The translations under genes were made by a program, and so were the position numbers. Under the pieces are notes generated by a model. That model was given only the letters and a program-made list of their open reading frames with translations, was not told the DNA's origin and searched no databases. 64,000 nt of DNA, from the IMG/VR virus record IMGVR_UViG_3300008108_000002, positions 1 through 64,000 of that record, one strand, 5' to 3'. The stretch is from a virus. Shown piece after piece: positions 34,162-43,300 of the stretch. Position 1 is the stretch's first letter, and every line of letters begins with the position of its first letter.

Positions 34162-34343
34162 TATACTAGGTCCTTAAACATGTTTTTTCTACCTTCTTCC
34201 CCTACAAGCATGTCAAATACTTCTTTGACACGCTGTAACATAGCGCAATTAAGCATAAGCAAGTCACGCCTATCATCGCACATCATAATTTGCTGGTCAA
34301 TCGGCTTGACTAACTCAGTCATACGTTCTTGAATATCATTCAT
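34161..34343 (-). CDS. Small helical hypothetical protein
   Basis: 60 residues from the ATG at 34343 (MNDIQERMTELVKPIDQQIM), Met-rich and wholly helical. The ATG overlaps the upstream TGA (TGATG), so the TTG one codon earlier is not needed. Unrecognised. Confidence 0.6.
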   Translation of the reverse strand: MNDIQERMTELVKPIDQQIMMCDDRRDLLMLNCAMLQRVKEVFDMLVGEEGRKNMFKDLV

Positions 34344-35509
34344 CAAAATGCTTTCAAAATAATCATACCTTCATTAAAGCGGCCATTAGGTGTAGTACTG
34401 ACTGCTTTAATATCTTTAAAGTACTTACGAGCGGCTGGCTTGCTACCCATAATTTCTTTAATCTGCTCTGCCGGTTTACGTAATGTTTTTATTTCACTTT
34501 GTGCAGTATCAAATCCTAACAACGTATTACCTTTGACAGTAAATGTTTTGCTGTAATCATCTGCAACATAATGATGTAACTTGCGTTTTGCTGTATCATA
34601 TACCCAAGCTTCACTTGCACCATGAAGTTTTGTGGGATGTACGCTTGCCAAATCTAACTTACTTGCTGTATCTTTAAATACTTTCAAGTACTTCAATTTT
34701 GCTACCTGTTTCTCTACAGGAACAGCTTTTCGGGCACGTGGGGCTTTTGCCGCTTTCTTAACACTAACGTAACTGTTCAGGTCTCCCAGAACTTGTTCGA
34801 TAAACTTAAGTATATTCTTAATTTGAGTTTTTGTCAAATGCTGGTAACCCTGAACAAGTTGTGCATCCTTGCCCTTTGCAACCTCATCAAACTCGTTTTG
34901 TTTCTTTTTCCATACATCAGCTAACAAACTGATATGTTGTGGCATTACGTTCTTTTTTGCTACTTCATCCATAGGCTTAAATGAATGTTTTGTGGGTGCG
35001 CCTGCTGTAATAAAATCATCAAACATACCTTCAAGTTCGCCTGCCGCATCACGTGCTTTATCTTTCAGAATGTCCTGAATATTCGGACGTGTAGCTGATT
35101 CTTCTTTTTCTTTAGGTATTTCGGGTTTAACTAAACACTTTAATACTCGGGAAATCTCGTTCTGTAATGTAGCTTCCTCATGTTCTGACAGTTCTAACCC
35201 TCTAAGATTCATACGTGCCAACCAGCAGAATGTCATTAGGAATTCACTTTCATGAACCTTACGCATCTTTTTAGCATCTTCTGTGCGGTTGTTATAATCT
35301 AAGTATTGACTTAGTAGTTCCTTAGCATCTTTTTTAGTATAGAAACGGTTATACCAATTGAAGCTTCGGGCTAGTGTAACATTTCGTTTATCCTCATCGG
35401 GTTGCAATGGGAAGAAGGGTTCGTCACCTAAATATTTTGTATCTGCATCTCTTGGGTTCAATGCCTTGACAAAGTGGTCTTCTGTATGTTTGCCTTTACG
35501 TGTAGCCAT
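34343..35509 (-). CDS. Large Lys-rich hypothetical protein
   Basis: 388 residues from the ATG at 35509, which follows AGGAGAGCGC. Lys-rich and helical: EHEEATLQNEISRVLKCLV, a KKAAKAPRARKAVPVEKQ basic linker, then a beta-rich end (SEAWVYDTAKRKLHHYVADD). I recall such proteins in T4-like cyanophages with no assigned role. The basic linker suggests nucleic-acid binding. First gene of a five- or six-gene operon. Confidence 0.65.
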   Translation of the reverse strand: MATRKGKHTEDHFVKALNPRDADTKYLGDEPFFPLQPDEDKRNVTLARSFNWYNRFYTKKDAKELLSQYLDYNNRTEDAKKMRKVHESEFLMTFCWLARMNLRGLELSEHEEATLQNEISRVLKCLVKPEIPKEKEESATRPNIQDILKDKARDAAGELEGMFDDFITAGAPTKHSFKPMDEVAKKNVMPQHISLLADVWKKKQNEFDEVAKGKDAQLVQGYQHLTKTQIKNILKFIEQVLGDLNSYVSVKKAAKAPRARKAVPVEKQVAKLKYLKVFKDTASKLDLASVHPTKLHGASEAWVYDTAKRKLHHYVADDYSKTFTVKGNTLLGFDTAQSEIKTLRKPAEQIKEIMGSKPAARKYFKDIKAVSTTPNGRFNEGMIILKAF

Positions 35510-35536
35510 GCGCTCTCCTAGTTGATAATACTTAGT

Positions 35537-35565
35537 ATTGTACACTAGATTCCAATTAAATGCAA
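35537..35565 (-). promoter_or_regulatory. Sigma70-type promoter of the MazG operon
   Basis: TTGCAT, 17 bp, TACAAT on the minus strand. A dyad AATAC-ttA-GTATT (35527-35539) lies directly after the -10. Confidence 0.75.
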
Positions 35566-35587
35566 GAATTTTTTCACCTTACAACAC

Positions 35588-35595
35588 GATAAATA
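35588..35595 (+). promoter_or_regulatory. Late promoter box GATAAATA (gp14)
   Basis: GATAAATACTACACAATTGG on the plus strand, 20 bases before the gp14 ATG at 35616. Confidence 0.7.
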
Positions 35596-35615
35596 CTACA
35601 CAATTGGATTAAACG

Positions 35616-37274
35616 ATGCCAAAACTCTCACTTTATAGACCACAAAAATCAAACGATTTTAAGTTTTTGGATAAAACAATATCCGAAATGTTTACTATCG
35701 GCGCTACCGACTTGTTTGTTCACAAATATATTGGGATTAAGAATAATGGACCAAGCAATGATCTTACTCAACCGCAATATACTACACCAAACGTAACAGA
35801 TATTCAGGACTTACTATTCTTAGAAAATCGTGACAGAAAATATGATCCGGATATTTATAGAATACGTGGACATTATAATGTGCAGAATCTAGATTTTGAT
35901 TTGAGTCAGTTTGGATTATTCTTAAACAACGATATTATCTTTATCACGGTTCATTATAATGATATGATGAATATTATAGGTAGAAAGTTAATAGTTGGTG
36001 ACGTATTAGAATTACCGCACCTAACTGATTATCATCCATTAAATGAAACTATACCAGTTGGATTAAGAAGATATTATCAAGTTACTGATGGTAATTATGC
36101 TAGTGAAGGGTTTAGTCCTACATGGTATCCGCACTTATGGCGTATCAAATGCGAACCATTAGTAGATTCACAAGAATATGCAGATATTATGAATCAACCA
36201 ATTAATAAGGATAATTACTTAGGTGATTGGGATAATACAAAAGAGTATCCAGTTGGATATACAGTAACATATGGTGGCACAACTTATACAGTAATAGCGC
36301 CCGGGCCAGCACCAGTTGGCGTACCATGTACTGATACAGAATATTGGGAGGTCGATACGGCTAGCACACTACAAGATATTATTGGTAGGTACAATAAGAA
36401 CATTGAAATCAATGATGCTGTTATTGCAGAAGCTATGAGAATAGTTCCAAAATCAGGTTACGATAGAAGTCAATTATATGTTGTACCTACATATGATAAC
36501 AATGCACCGGCACCCCCAGTCAATGTTGTTATAACTAAAGAAGCTCCTACAGTTCAAGGCACTGTTACATTTGTAACTAGCTCATTGTACGGAAACCCTA
36601 GTCCTGTACTAAAGATTAGTGCAGCCGCATTAAAGAGTTTGTGGGACTTAACTGCTGATGATACATCTGCATTACGTGCATTCATTCAAGCAAGTTTACA
36701 GATTGCTGAGATACCACCTGAAGTAACTGATAGTGGTAGTGGAGCACTTGAGGGTACAACAGTATTAACTGTTAAATCTATGGGAGAAATCACTGGCCCA
36801 TATGGTACATCAGATAATACATATATTACCAGTGACCAAGATCCAGTAGCGCCCGGATTTAACAGTGAGATTATACCTGGCATCATTGACTATCGTGCTG
36901 ATACTGATCCTAGATTCAGATATATTAAACGTCAAAGCCCAAGAAGCTTTGGTTATATTGATGGATACTTGACAGGTGATGGCACAGCTCCTAATGGTGA
37001 ACCAGTTGCAGCGGGAACTAACTTCCCAGCTACAGCCGAGATAGGTGATTACTTCTTACGTACTGATTATTTACCGCAACAATTATTCCGTTGGGATGGT
37101 GTATTGTGGATCAAGATAAGTGAGAATGTAAGAACTGGACTAGGATTTACTAGCGATGATAAATCACAGCTAAGTACATTCATTAACAATAGCAATGTAA
37201 CTGTATTGACTAACGGTACGACAATACCTGAGAGACAAGCATTGTCGTCTATACTTAGAATTCAAACAGATTAA
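35616..37274 (+). CDS. 14: Neck protein (gp14), enlarged
   Basis: 552 residues against 256 in T4. The N-terminal 200 residues are a clear gp14: DFKFLDKTISEMFTIGATDL, LFLENRDRKYDPDIY, FDLSQFGLFLNNDIIF, RKLIVGDVLELPHLTDY and GFSPTWYPHLWRIK. Near 205-250 an insert (GDWDNTKEYPVGYTVTYGG, then YWEV) resembles a CBM5/12 carbohydrate-binding module. The C-terminus has another Trp-containing beta unit (QQLFRWDGVLWIKI). These additions may reach the cell surface or decorate the neck. It is one of the few plus-strand genes. Confidence 0.88.
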   Translation: MPKLSLYRPQKSNDFKFLDKTISEMFTIGATDLFVHKYIGIKNNGPSNDLTQPQYTTPNVTDIQDLLFLENRDRKYDPDIYRIRGHYNVQNLDFDLSQFGLFLNNDIIFITVHYNDMMNIIGRKLIVGDVLELPHLTDYHPLNETIPVGLRRYYQVTDGNYASEGFSPTWYPHLWRIKCEPLVDSQEYADIMNQPINKDNYLGDWDNTKEYPVGYTVTYGGTTYTVIAPGPAPVGVPCTDTEYWEVDTASTLQDIIGRYNKNIEINDAVIAEAMRIVPKSGYDRSQLYVVPTYDNNAPAPPVNVVITKEAPTVQGTVTFVTSSLYGNPSPVLKISAAALKSLWDLTADDTSALRAFIQASLQIAEIPPEVTDSGSGALEGTTVLTVKSMGEITGPYGTSDNTYITSDQDPVAPGFNSEIIPGIIDYRADTDPRFRYIKRQSPRSFGYIDGYLTGDGTAPNGEPVAAGTNFPATAEIGDYFLRTDYLPQQLFRWDGVLWIKISENVRTGLGFTSDDKSQLSTFINNSNVTVLTNGTTIPERQALSSILRIQTD

Positions 37275-37885
37275 GCTTTTTTAAGTTTACAATTATCAAA
37301 GTGCCATCTTGGCATTGTACAAGAACCGCCTTGTTTTAGACAATGAGGGCACTCTACTATTTTGTATTTCATACCTGTGCGAGTTTTTGCACTTTTATCA
37401 ATCCATTCTTGCGGAAGTGGACGACCTTTATTTTTATTAGGACTGCTTCGTATTTTAGGTTTTTTATATTTTTTACCTATCTTTTTTGCAAGATATTCCT
37501 GAGAACGTTTTATCCCGGTTTGTCTTTTACTTTTATTCACATTTTCTTCAAAAGTATGCTTTCTTCCTGTTTGGGCCTTTGAAATTTTGCTACGACCTAT
37601 TGGTCCTGGATCACCGCCATCACCTGATTCTGTCTTTAAATTAGCCCAATCATTACTGCTAACTACATTCCATAATATACTGTAATATTCTCCCCATTGT
37701 TTAACTTCATCATTAGTTGCACATTCTCTTAAAATTTCAGTATCATAATCAGATCCATGTTTTTTTAGATGTGATTTCCAATATTTACCAGATCCGGTAT
37801 ATGAGTGAGGGTCGTTTGATGTAGTTTTACCTAAGTACTGTAATCCAGTAATACGATGGGTCTTTTTATAAAGATAAATAGTCAT
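37271..37885 (-). CDS. GIY-YIG homing endonuclease
   Basis: 204 residues, antisense between gp14 and gp15. The N-terminal domain (IYLYKKTHRITGLQYLGKTT, then YTGSGKYW) is a GIY-YIG nuclease of the Seg type. It is followed by two NUMOD3-like DNA-binding repeats (SKAQTGRKHTFEENVNKSKR and SKR-QTGIKRSQE) and a basic C-terminal zinc-like CPHC...HFDNC segment. It probably spreads by cutting a related phage lacking it. AAGGAG precedes the start. The first codons overlap the late box of gp15 on the other strand. Confidence 0.88.
   Translation of the reverse strand: MTIYLYKKTHRITGLQYLGKTTSNDPHSYTGSGKYWKSHLKKHGSDYDTEILRECATNDEVKQWGEYYSILWNVVSSNDWANLKTESGDGGDPGPIGRSKISKAQTGRKHTFEENVNKSKRQTGIKRSQEYLAKKIGKKYKKPKIRSSPNKNKGRPLPQEWIDKSAKTRTGMKYKIVECPHCLKQGGSCTMPRWHFDNCKLKKA
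37873..37880 (+). promoter_or_regulatory. Late promoter box GATAAATA (gp15)
   Basis: GATAAATA on the plus strand, inside the 5' end of the antisense endonuclease gene, about 87 bases before the preferred gp15 start. Between them lies an imperfect hairpin with GTAACT/AGTTAC arms. Confidence 0.6.
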
Positions 37886-37966
37886 GCTGATGCTCCTTGA
37901 TAGCTTTAGAGTAACTGGGTGTCCGAAACCGCGAGTTACACTATTATTTATACAAGGGACTTAATT

Positions 37967-39352
37967 TTGGCTTCTTACTTTTATGATAATCAGATCCGCA
38001 GGTTTCTGGTTCAATTCGCAAGAATCTTTAGTAACTGGCAAGTTACTAAAGGGAAAGACCCTGCAGGCAATGACATTCAAGTACGTGTGCCAATCATGTA
38101 CGGTGATCAAAGTCGTATGGCAGCTACTCAAATAGCTGAAAACAGTCCTAGCAGTTTGCCTAGCGCACCACTGATTACTTACTATATTACCGGACTTGAA
38201 TACGACCAACGTAGAACACAAGATCCTTATTTTATTGAACAACTTGATGTTCGTCAAAAGACATTCAATCAGCAAACAGGTCAATATGAAACAACACAAG
38301 GTCAAGCATTTAGTGTTGAACGTATCATGCCTGTACCCTATACGTTAAGAATTACCGTAGACTTTTGGACTACGAACTATAATCAGAAATTAGAATTAAT
38401 TGAGCAATTAGGTGTATTGTTTAATCCAAGCATGGAAATACAAAGCACTGATAACTTTATTGATTGGACTAGTTTAAGTGTTGTATATCAAGATGGATTA
38501 ACATTTAGTAGTCGTGTTATTCCACAAGGTAGCGGCAATCCTGTTGATGTGATGACTTGGAAATTCTACATGCCTATATGGATTAGTAGTGCGGCTAAGA
38601 TTACTAAGATGAATATCATCTACAAGATTATTGCTAGTATCTTTAAGGGTAATGCACTGTCAGATATGCAAGACGATGAATTACTATTAGGTACTCGTCA
38701 AAAGATAACTCCATATGGATATAAAATATTACTATTAGGTAATACACTACAAGTATTACCAGATGGTGCAGCATTTACACCTGGCAACAATACATTAGAT
38801 ACACCTGCAGGTCCTAATAGTGAGGTTATATGGGAAAGCTTTTTAAATGTATACGGTACTGTTAGACCGGGTATCAGTCAGATATGGTTACAAAACCCAT
38901 ATATGGATACTGATATTGTAGGTACTATAGCATTTAACCCAACAGATGATAGATTATTAATATATAACATTGATACTGATACCTTACCGGCCAACACTAT
39001 GGATGCAGTTGATAGCGTTATAAATCCATTGCAAAAAGGACCTAGCACTCCTAGTGAAGAAAATGGATTACCTGAACCTGTAATTGGTCAGCGTTATTTG
39101 ATTGTTGAAGATATCGGTAGTGATAACAATATTGAAACATCAAACGCATGGGGTAACTTAGTTGCACATGCAAATGACATTATTGAGTTTGATGGTACTA
39201 ATTGGATAGTAAGTTTTAATTCTACGATAATTAGCGATATTCAATTTGTTACTAACTTAACCACTGGTGTACAATATCGTTTTGATGGTATGTCATGGAT
39301 GAAAGCGTATGAAGGATGGTATGCTCCAGGAGATTTTAGCATAGTGATTTAA
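37967..39352 (+). CDS. 15: Tail sheath stabiliser/completion protein (gp15)
   Basis: 461 residues from a TTG at 37967, after AAGGGAC. The start ASYFYDNQIRRFLVQFARIF aligns with T4 gp15 (FGYFYNSSFRRYATL). VRVPIMYGDQSRMA, MPVPYTLRITVDFWTTNY and YMPIWISSAAKI continue the family. A GTG at 37919 is in frame but its 16 extra codons do not fit the family. The last 90 residues (IIEFDGTNWIVSFN, QYRFDGMSWMKAYEGWYAP) form an extra beta module absent from T4 gp15, reminiscent of Trp-rich adhesin units. Confidence 0.9.
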   Translation: MASYFYDNQIRRFLVQFARIFSNWQVTKGKDPAGNDIQVRVPIMYGDQSRMAATQIAENSPSSLPSAPLITYYITGLEYDQRRTQDPYFIEQLDVRQKTFNQQTGQYETTQGQAFSVERIMPVPYTLRITVDFWTTNYNQKLELIEQLGVLFNPSMEIQSTDNFIDWTSLSVVYQDGLTFSSRVIPQGSGNPVDVMTWKFYMPIWISSAAKITKMNIIYKIIASIFKGNALSDMQDDELLLGTRQKITPYGYKILLLGNTLQVLPDGAAFTPGNNTLDTPAGPNSEVIWESFLNVYGTVRPGISQIWLQNPYMDTDIVGTIAFNPTDDRLLIYNIDTDTLPANTMDAVDSVINPLQKGPSTPSEENGLPEPVIGQRYLIVEDIGSDNNIETSNAWGNLVAHANDIIEFDGTNWIVSFNSTIISDIQFVTNLTTGVQYRFDGMSWMKAYEGWYAPGDFSIVI

Positions 39353-39355
39353 ACA

Positions 39356-39363
39356 GATAAATT
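39356..39363 (+). promoter_or_regulatory. Variant late box GATAAATT abutting Nudix start
   Basis: GATAAATT, then ACTAT, then ATG at 39369; no Shine-Dalgarno. One base off the late box but with the same start-codon spacing as the leaderless late genes. Confidence 0.4.
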
Positions 39364-39368
39364 ACTAT

Positions 39369-39788
39369 ATGCACAAAAATATTTCAGCGGGCGTATTCTT
39401 CTATTGTTCCCAAACTAAACGATTGCTATTCTTATTAAGAAGCGATGAAAAGAACATTGGTAATTGGGGACTGCCCGGTGGAAAGCTTGAAGAAGGTGAA
39501 ACACTAATAGAAGGTGTTGAACGTGAGTGCAGTGAAGAAATTAACTTCTTTCCAGAACATGCAAAACTAATACCTATACAGAAATTTGTGAATAACACAT
39601 TCACTTATCATACATTCTTTTGTATCATTGAGAATGAATTCATTCCTATATTAAATGAAGAACATGTAGGTTATGCTTGGGTAGATTATAGAAGATATCC
39701 TAAACCACTACATCCTGGTTTATTCAACACAGTAAACTTTGAAGTGGTTCAAGAAAAGATACAGAAGATAATAAAAAAAGCGACCTAA
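39369..39788 (+). CDS. Nudix hydrolase
   Basis: 139 residues. The Nudix box GKLEEGETLIEGVERECSEE (starting at 38) fits GX5EX7REUXEE, with Asn in place of the last Gly. The N-terminal strand and YHTFFCIIENEF are typical of the fold. Substrate cannot be read from sequence; T4 NudE cleaves ADP-ribose and Ap3A. Ends in a strong terminator. Confidence 0.88.
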   Translation: MHKNISAGVFFYCSQTKRLLFLLRSDEKNIGNWGLPGGKLEEGETLIEGVERECSEEINFFPEHAKLIPIQKFVNNTFTYHTFFCIIENEFIPILNEEHVGYAWVDYRRYPKPLHPGLFNTVNFEVVQEKIQKIIKKAT

Positions 39789-39801
39789 GTCGCTTTTTTT
39801 T
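39773..39801. terminator. Bidirectional terminator after Nudix
   Basis: Stem AAAAGCGAC / GTCGCTTTT with a CTAA loop and a long T-run on the plus strand, A-run on the other side. Separates convergent units. Confidence 0.92.
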
Positions 39802-39813
39802 ATTATGTTGATA

Positions 39814-40272
39814 TTAATCGTTGTTTTCAACTGATACTTTTTCATAATCAGTACCAGGAGTAGTACCAGCAGCCGCTGTAGTAAAGAATGACAACAAATA
39901 CTTAGTATCTGAAAAGTCTAATGCCCATTTGTTTGTCATAGTAGAAAAACGAATTGGGTCTCCGTTATTATCAGTTGCAGTGATTGTCATGTCATCATCT
40001 GCTAAACTATCATCAGCAACATCAGCCAATGTACATACACCGGTATTTACACCGTCAGTGACTAAGTACTTACGTTTTGCTTTTTGACGTAAGATATACC
40101 CGTCTGCTTCTGCGTTTGCGCCAATCTTTACACGTACTACTACGTTAAGACTTACGTTATTTCCACCAACTACTCCTATTCCGTTACCGTTAAATCCGTT
40201 ATCTGTTGTACCGTCATTTGGGAATCCGATATCGATTGTTGAGTCTTTTGCTATTTTAAGTGGTCTTGCCAT
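39814..40272 (-). CDS. Putative virion (decoration-type) protein
   Basis: 152 residues: MARPLKIAKDSTIDIGFPND, then GNNVSLNVVVRVKIG, GYILRQKAKRKYLVTDG, TGVCTLAD and KWALDFSDTKY. I recall this as a conserved, unnamed small structural protein of T4-like cyanophages. Strong late promoter, long leader with a GC-rich hairpin, AAGGAG site and its own terminator suggest high expression, which fits a head decoration protein; not proven. Confidence 0.7.
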   Translation of the reverse strand: MARPLKIAKDSTIDIGFPNDGTTDNGFNGNGIGVVGGNNVSLNVVVRVKIGANAEADGYILRQKAKRKYLVTDGVNTGVCTLADVADDSLADDDMTITATDNNGDPIRFSTMTNKWALDFSDTKYLLSFFTTAAAGTTPGTDYEKVSVENND

Positions 40273-40353
40273 TTGTTTTCTCCTTGAATATTGTGGGTTC
40301 TATCCACTACGCGGGGGGACCGCATAAACTCCCCGAATTGAGAGTGTATTATA

Positions 40354-40361
40354 TATTTATC
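40354..40361 (-). promoter_or_regulatory. Late promoter box GATAAATA
   Basis: GATAAATATATAATACAC on the minus strand, about 80 bases before the ATG at 40272. The leader holds a six-pair GC-rich stem between 40312 and 40335. Confidence 0.65.
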
Positions 40362-40364
40362 TAA

Positions 40365-43300
40365 TTACCTAGCAATTGGTACCGGAACGCCTACATTACC
40401 GGCTACATCAACTCCAACTGTTATTTTATAGACACCGAAGCCATCTGTAATATACAATCCATCTGCCCCACCTAATAGTTGCCAGTTAGGTGCTGTTGGC
40501 CAGTTAGAAGTATTTGCATCAGATGTATCTTTAATCACAACACTAGCTAAGTATGCATTTCTAAAGAATGAACTACCTAATGCTTCATCCTCACTATCAC
40601 CCAAGTTAGTAGTAAAGTCGCTTACTGGAATAAACGAATGTGAGTTAGGTGCTGTTGAATCATTCTTTGCTAATACTATTGCATCCGTGTTAGCAGTATT
40701 TGCTAACTGGGGAGCTCCAAAGCCTGCAGCTTGTAATGGTACTATCCCTACTAATGCATCAAATACTAATATACCTGAACCTGAATGTGCAGGCTTATCA
40801 AGTATACTGAATCCAGTAGGATCAGTCGATATATACATATTGGTCACTGAACCATCTAATATCAAAGCATCAGTTGAATTTATACTATTTGTGCCTGATA
40901 TACGTAATGAAGTTAAGTTACCTACACTAGTAATATTACTTTGTTGTGCTCCTGTAACATATCCAGCATACGCAGAATAGTTTGCGTTTGCTACGTCACC
41001 GCTAATAGCATTTCCATCAATACCGGTTATGTTGCTACCATCACCATACAAGTAATTTGCAGTTACAATATTAACTGTTTCGATGTTACCGATATTAGCA
41101 TTACCGGTTACTTCTAACACTGTTAGATTACCAAGACTAGTAATGTTAGGCTGTGCATTTACTGAAACAGTATTTGCAATATCAGCGTTAGATACTGCAC
41201 CTAATATGTTACCTGCAGGCAAGTTTATTAAATTAGCACCGCTACCGATAAAGAAGTTAGCAATAACTGCATTACCTAAGTTAGCATTACCACCAGTAAT
41301 ATTACCAGTTACTGTCAAGTTTGTTAAGTTACCTACACTAGTGATATTAGGTTGTGCATTAGTTGTTAGCGTACCAGTCATTAAGGTTACTGCTAATGTG
41401 TTTGTAGAATTGTTAAATGTAAAGTCTGCACTACCAGTAAATGCACCACTTACATTAAACTGTACAGAATTTGCGTTAGAGTCAGGAGATTGAGCCGATA
41501 CCCAAGTTAAATTGCCGGTTCCATCTGTTCTTAAGAATTGACCATTTGCTCCACCCGTAATATTAACATTACCTACATTACCCAGTGTGGTAATACCTGA
41601 TACAGTTAAGTTAGATAATGTACCTAAACTAGTTATATTAGGTTGAGCATTATCATTAACTGTATTTGCAACTAATGCAGAATTAGCAGAGCCTGCATAT
41701 GACGCAAAGTTTGCATTTGCAACTTGTCCTACATTAGCGCCATTGATATTAGTTAGATTAGCACCACTACCAACAAAGAAGTTAGCAACAACTGCATTTG
41801 CACCACTTAAATTACCTGCAGTGATATTACCAGTGACAATTAAACTTGTTAAGTTACCCACACTAGTAATATTAGGCTGTGCGGCTGTTGTAATAGTACC
41901 TGCTATGTTAGCTACTGTTAATGTATTTGAACCACTATTGAAAGTGAAGGCTGAACTTGCACCAAATGCACCAGCATCATTAAATTGAATTTCGCTATTA
42001 GCACCGCCGGGTGTGCCACCACCACCACCAGGTGTAGCCCATGTTAAAGTACCTGCACCATTTGTTCTTAAGAATTGACCACTAGTACCGCCGGGTATCT
42101 TAACGTTAGAAACGCTAGCTGTCTGTAGTATACCATTAACAGTTATATTTGGTACGGTTGCTAAGAAATTTATAGGATCATATGTTAATGCGGCGTCGCC
42201 ACCGAATGACCCATTATTGTTGAATTGAATGAATGTGTTTGAACCGCCCGGTGGTGTAGAAGTAGCTAATGCCGGCTCCCATGATAGTCCACCTAATCCA
42301 TTAGTAGTTAACACATAACCATTAACACCACCTGAAATTCTAACATTGGCTGCATTACCTAAATAACTAATACCATCTACAGCTAATGTGCTTAGATTAC
42401 CAATACTAGTAATGTTAGGCTGTGCGGCTGTAGTTAATGTACCGCTTACTGTATTTGCAGTTACTGATGCAACATTGATAGTGTTGGTTGAAAGATACAA
42501 GTTACCTGTTATACTAACACCATTAGTGTTAGATGAAATATTTTGTGTTCCTAAGTTGATTGTAGTTCCACTTAGATACAAATCTCTCCACTTAAGTGAA
42601 CTAGAACCCAAGTCAAAAGTTTCATCAGATGAAGGGACTAGGTTAGATTGTACACGACTTGTAACTCTAAGATTACCTACGTTTGCTAAACCAGTACTGA
42701 ATAAATTACCGACGTTAGCATTACCTGTTACTGCTATTCTACCTGAAATATTAGCGTTGCCACCAGTAATGTTTCCTGTAATAGTTGCATTATTAGCTAC
42801 AATAATACTAGTGAATGCACCTGTGTTAGGTGTACCTGCACCCACTGTACCGTTATGTGGACCTATCAAATTACCGTATATATTACCTGATGTAACATTA
42901 ATATTACCGGCGTTAGTAAGTTCGCCGGTAACTTCATTGTATACAAAGCCGGAACTACCACCAAAGGTAGTACCACCTTGATTGTATTGAATTTGACTGT
43001 TAGCACCACCTGGTGTTCCAGAAACAACGTTGCCAGTTAAGAATGCTGCCCAAGTTAAGTTACCTGTACCGTCTGTTTGTAATATATAACCGTTAGTACC
43101 GCCGCCTAACTTAACGTAGTCAGCATGACCTAAGTGAACATTGACATTATTATATTGACTAGTATTACCAGGCTGTTTAGCGTTTCCACCTGCATTAACC
43201 CACTCTAAGTTAGTAGAGTTTGCGATGTTTTTAGCAACAACTAACTGCCCGGGAACAACGTTTGATAAATTAATATTGCCGTTACCAGTACCTGTAATTT

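Noticed and set aside
41083-42981. Long plus-strand frames of Leu/Pro/Val composition opposite the second fibre
   Set aside because: They mirror the Gly/Asn/Thr codon repeats of the fibre gene; same effect at 16148-19750 and 12825-13166.
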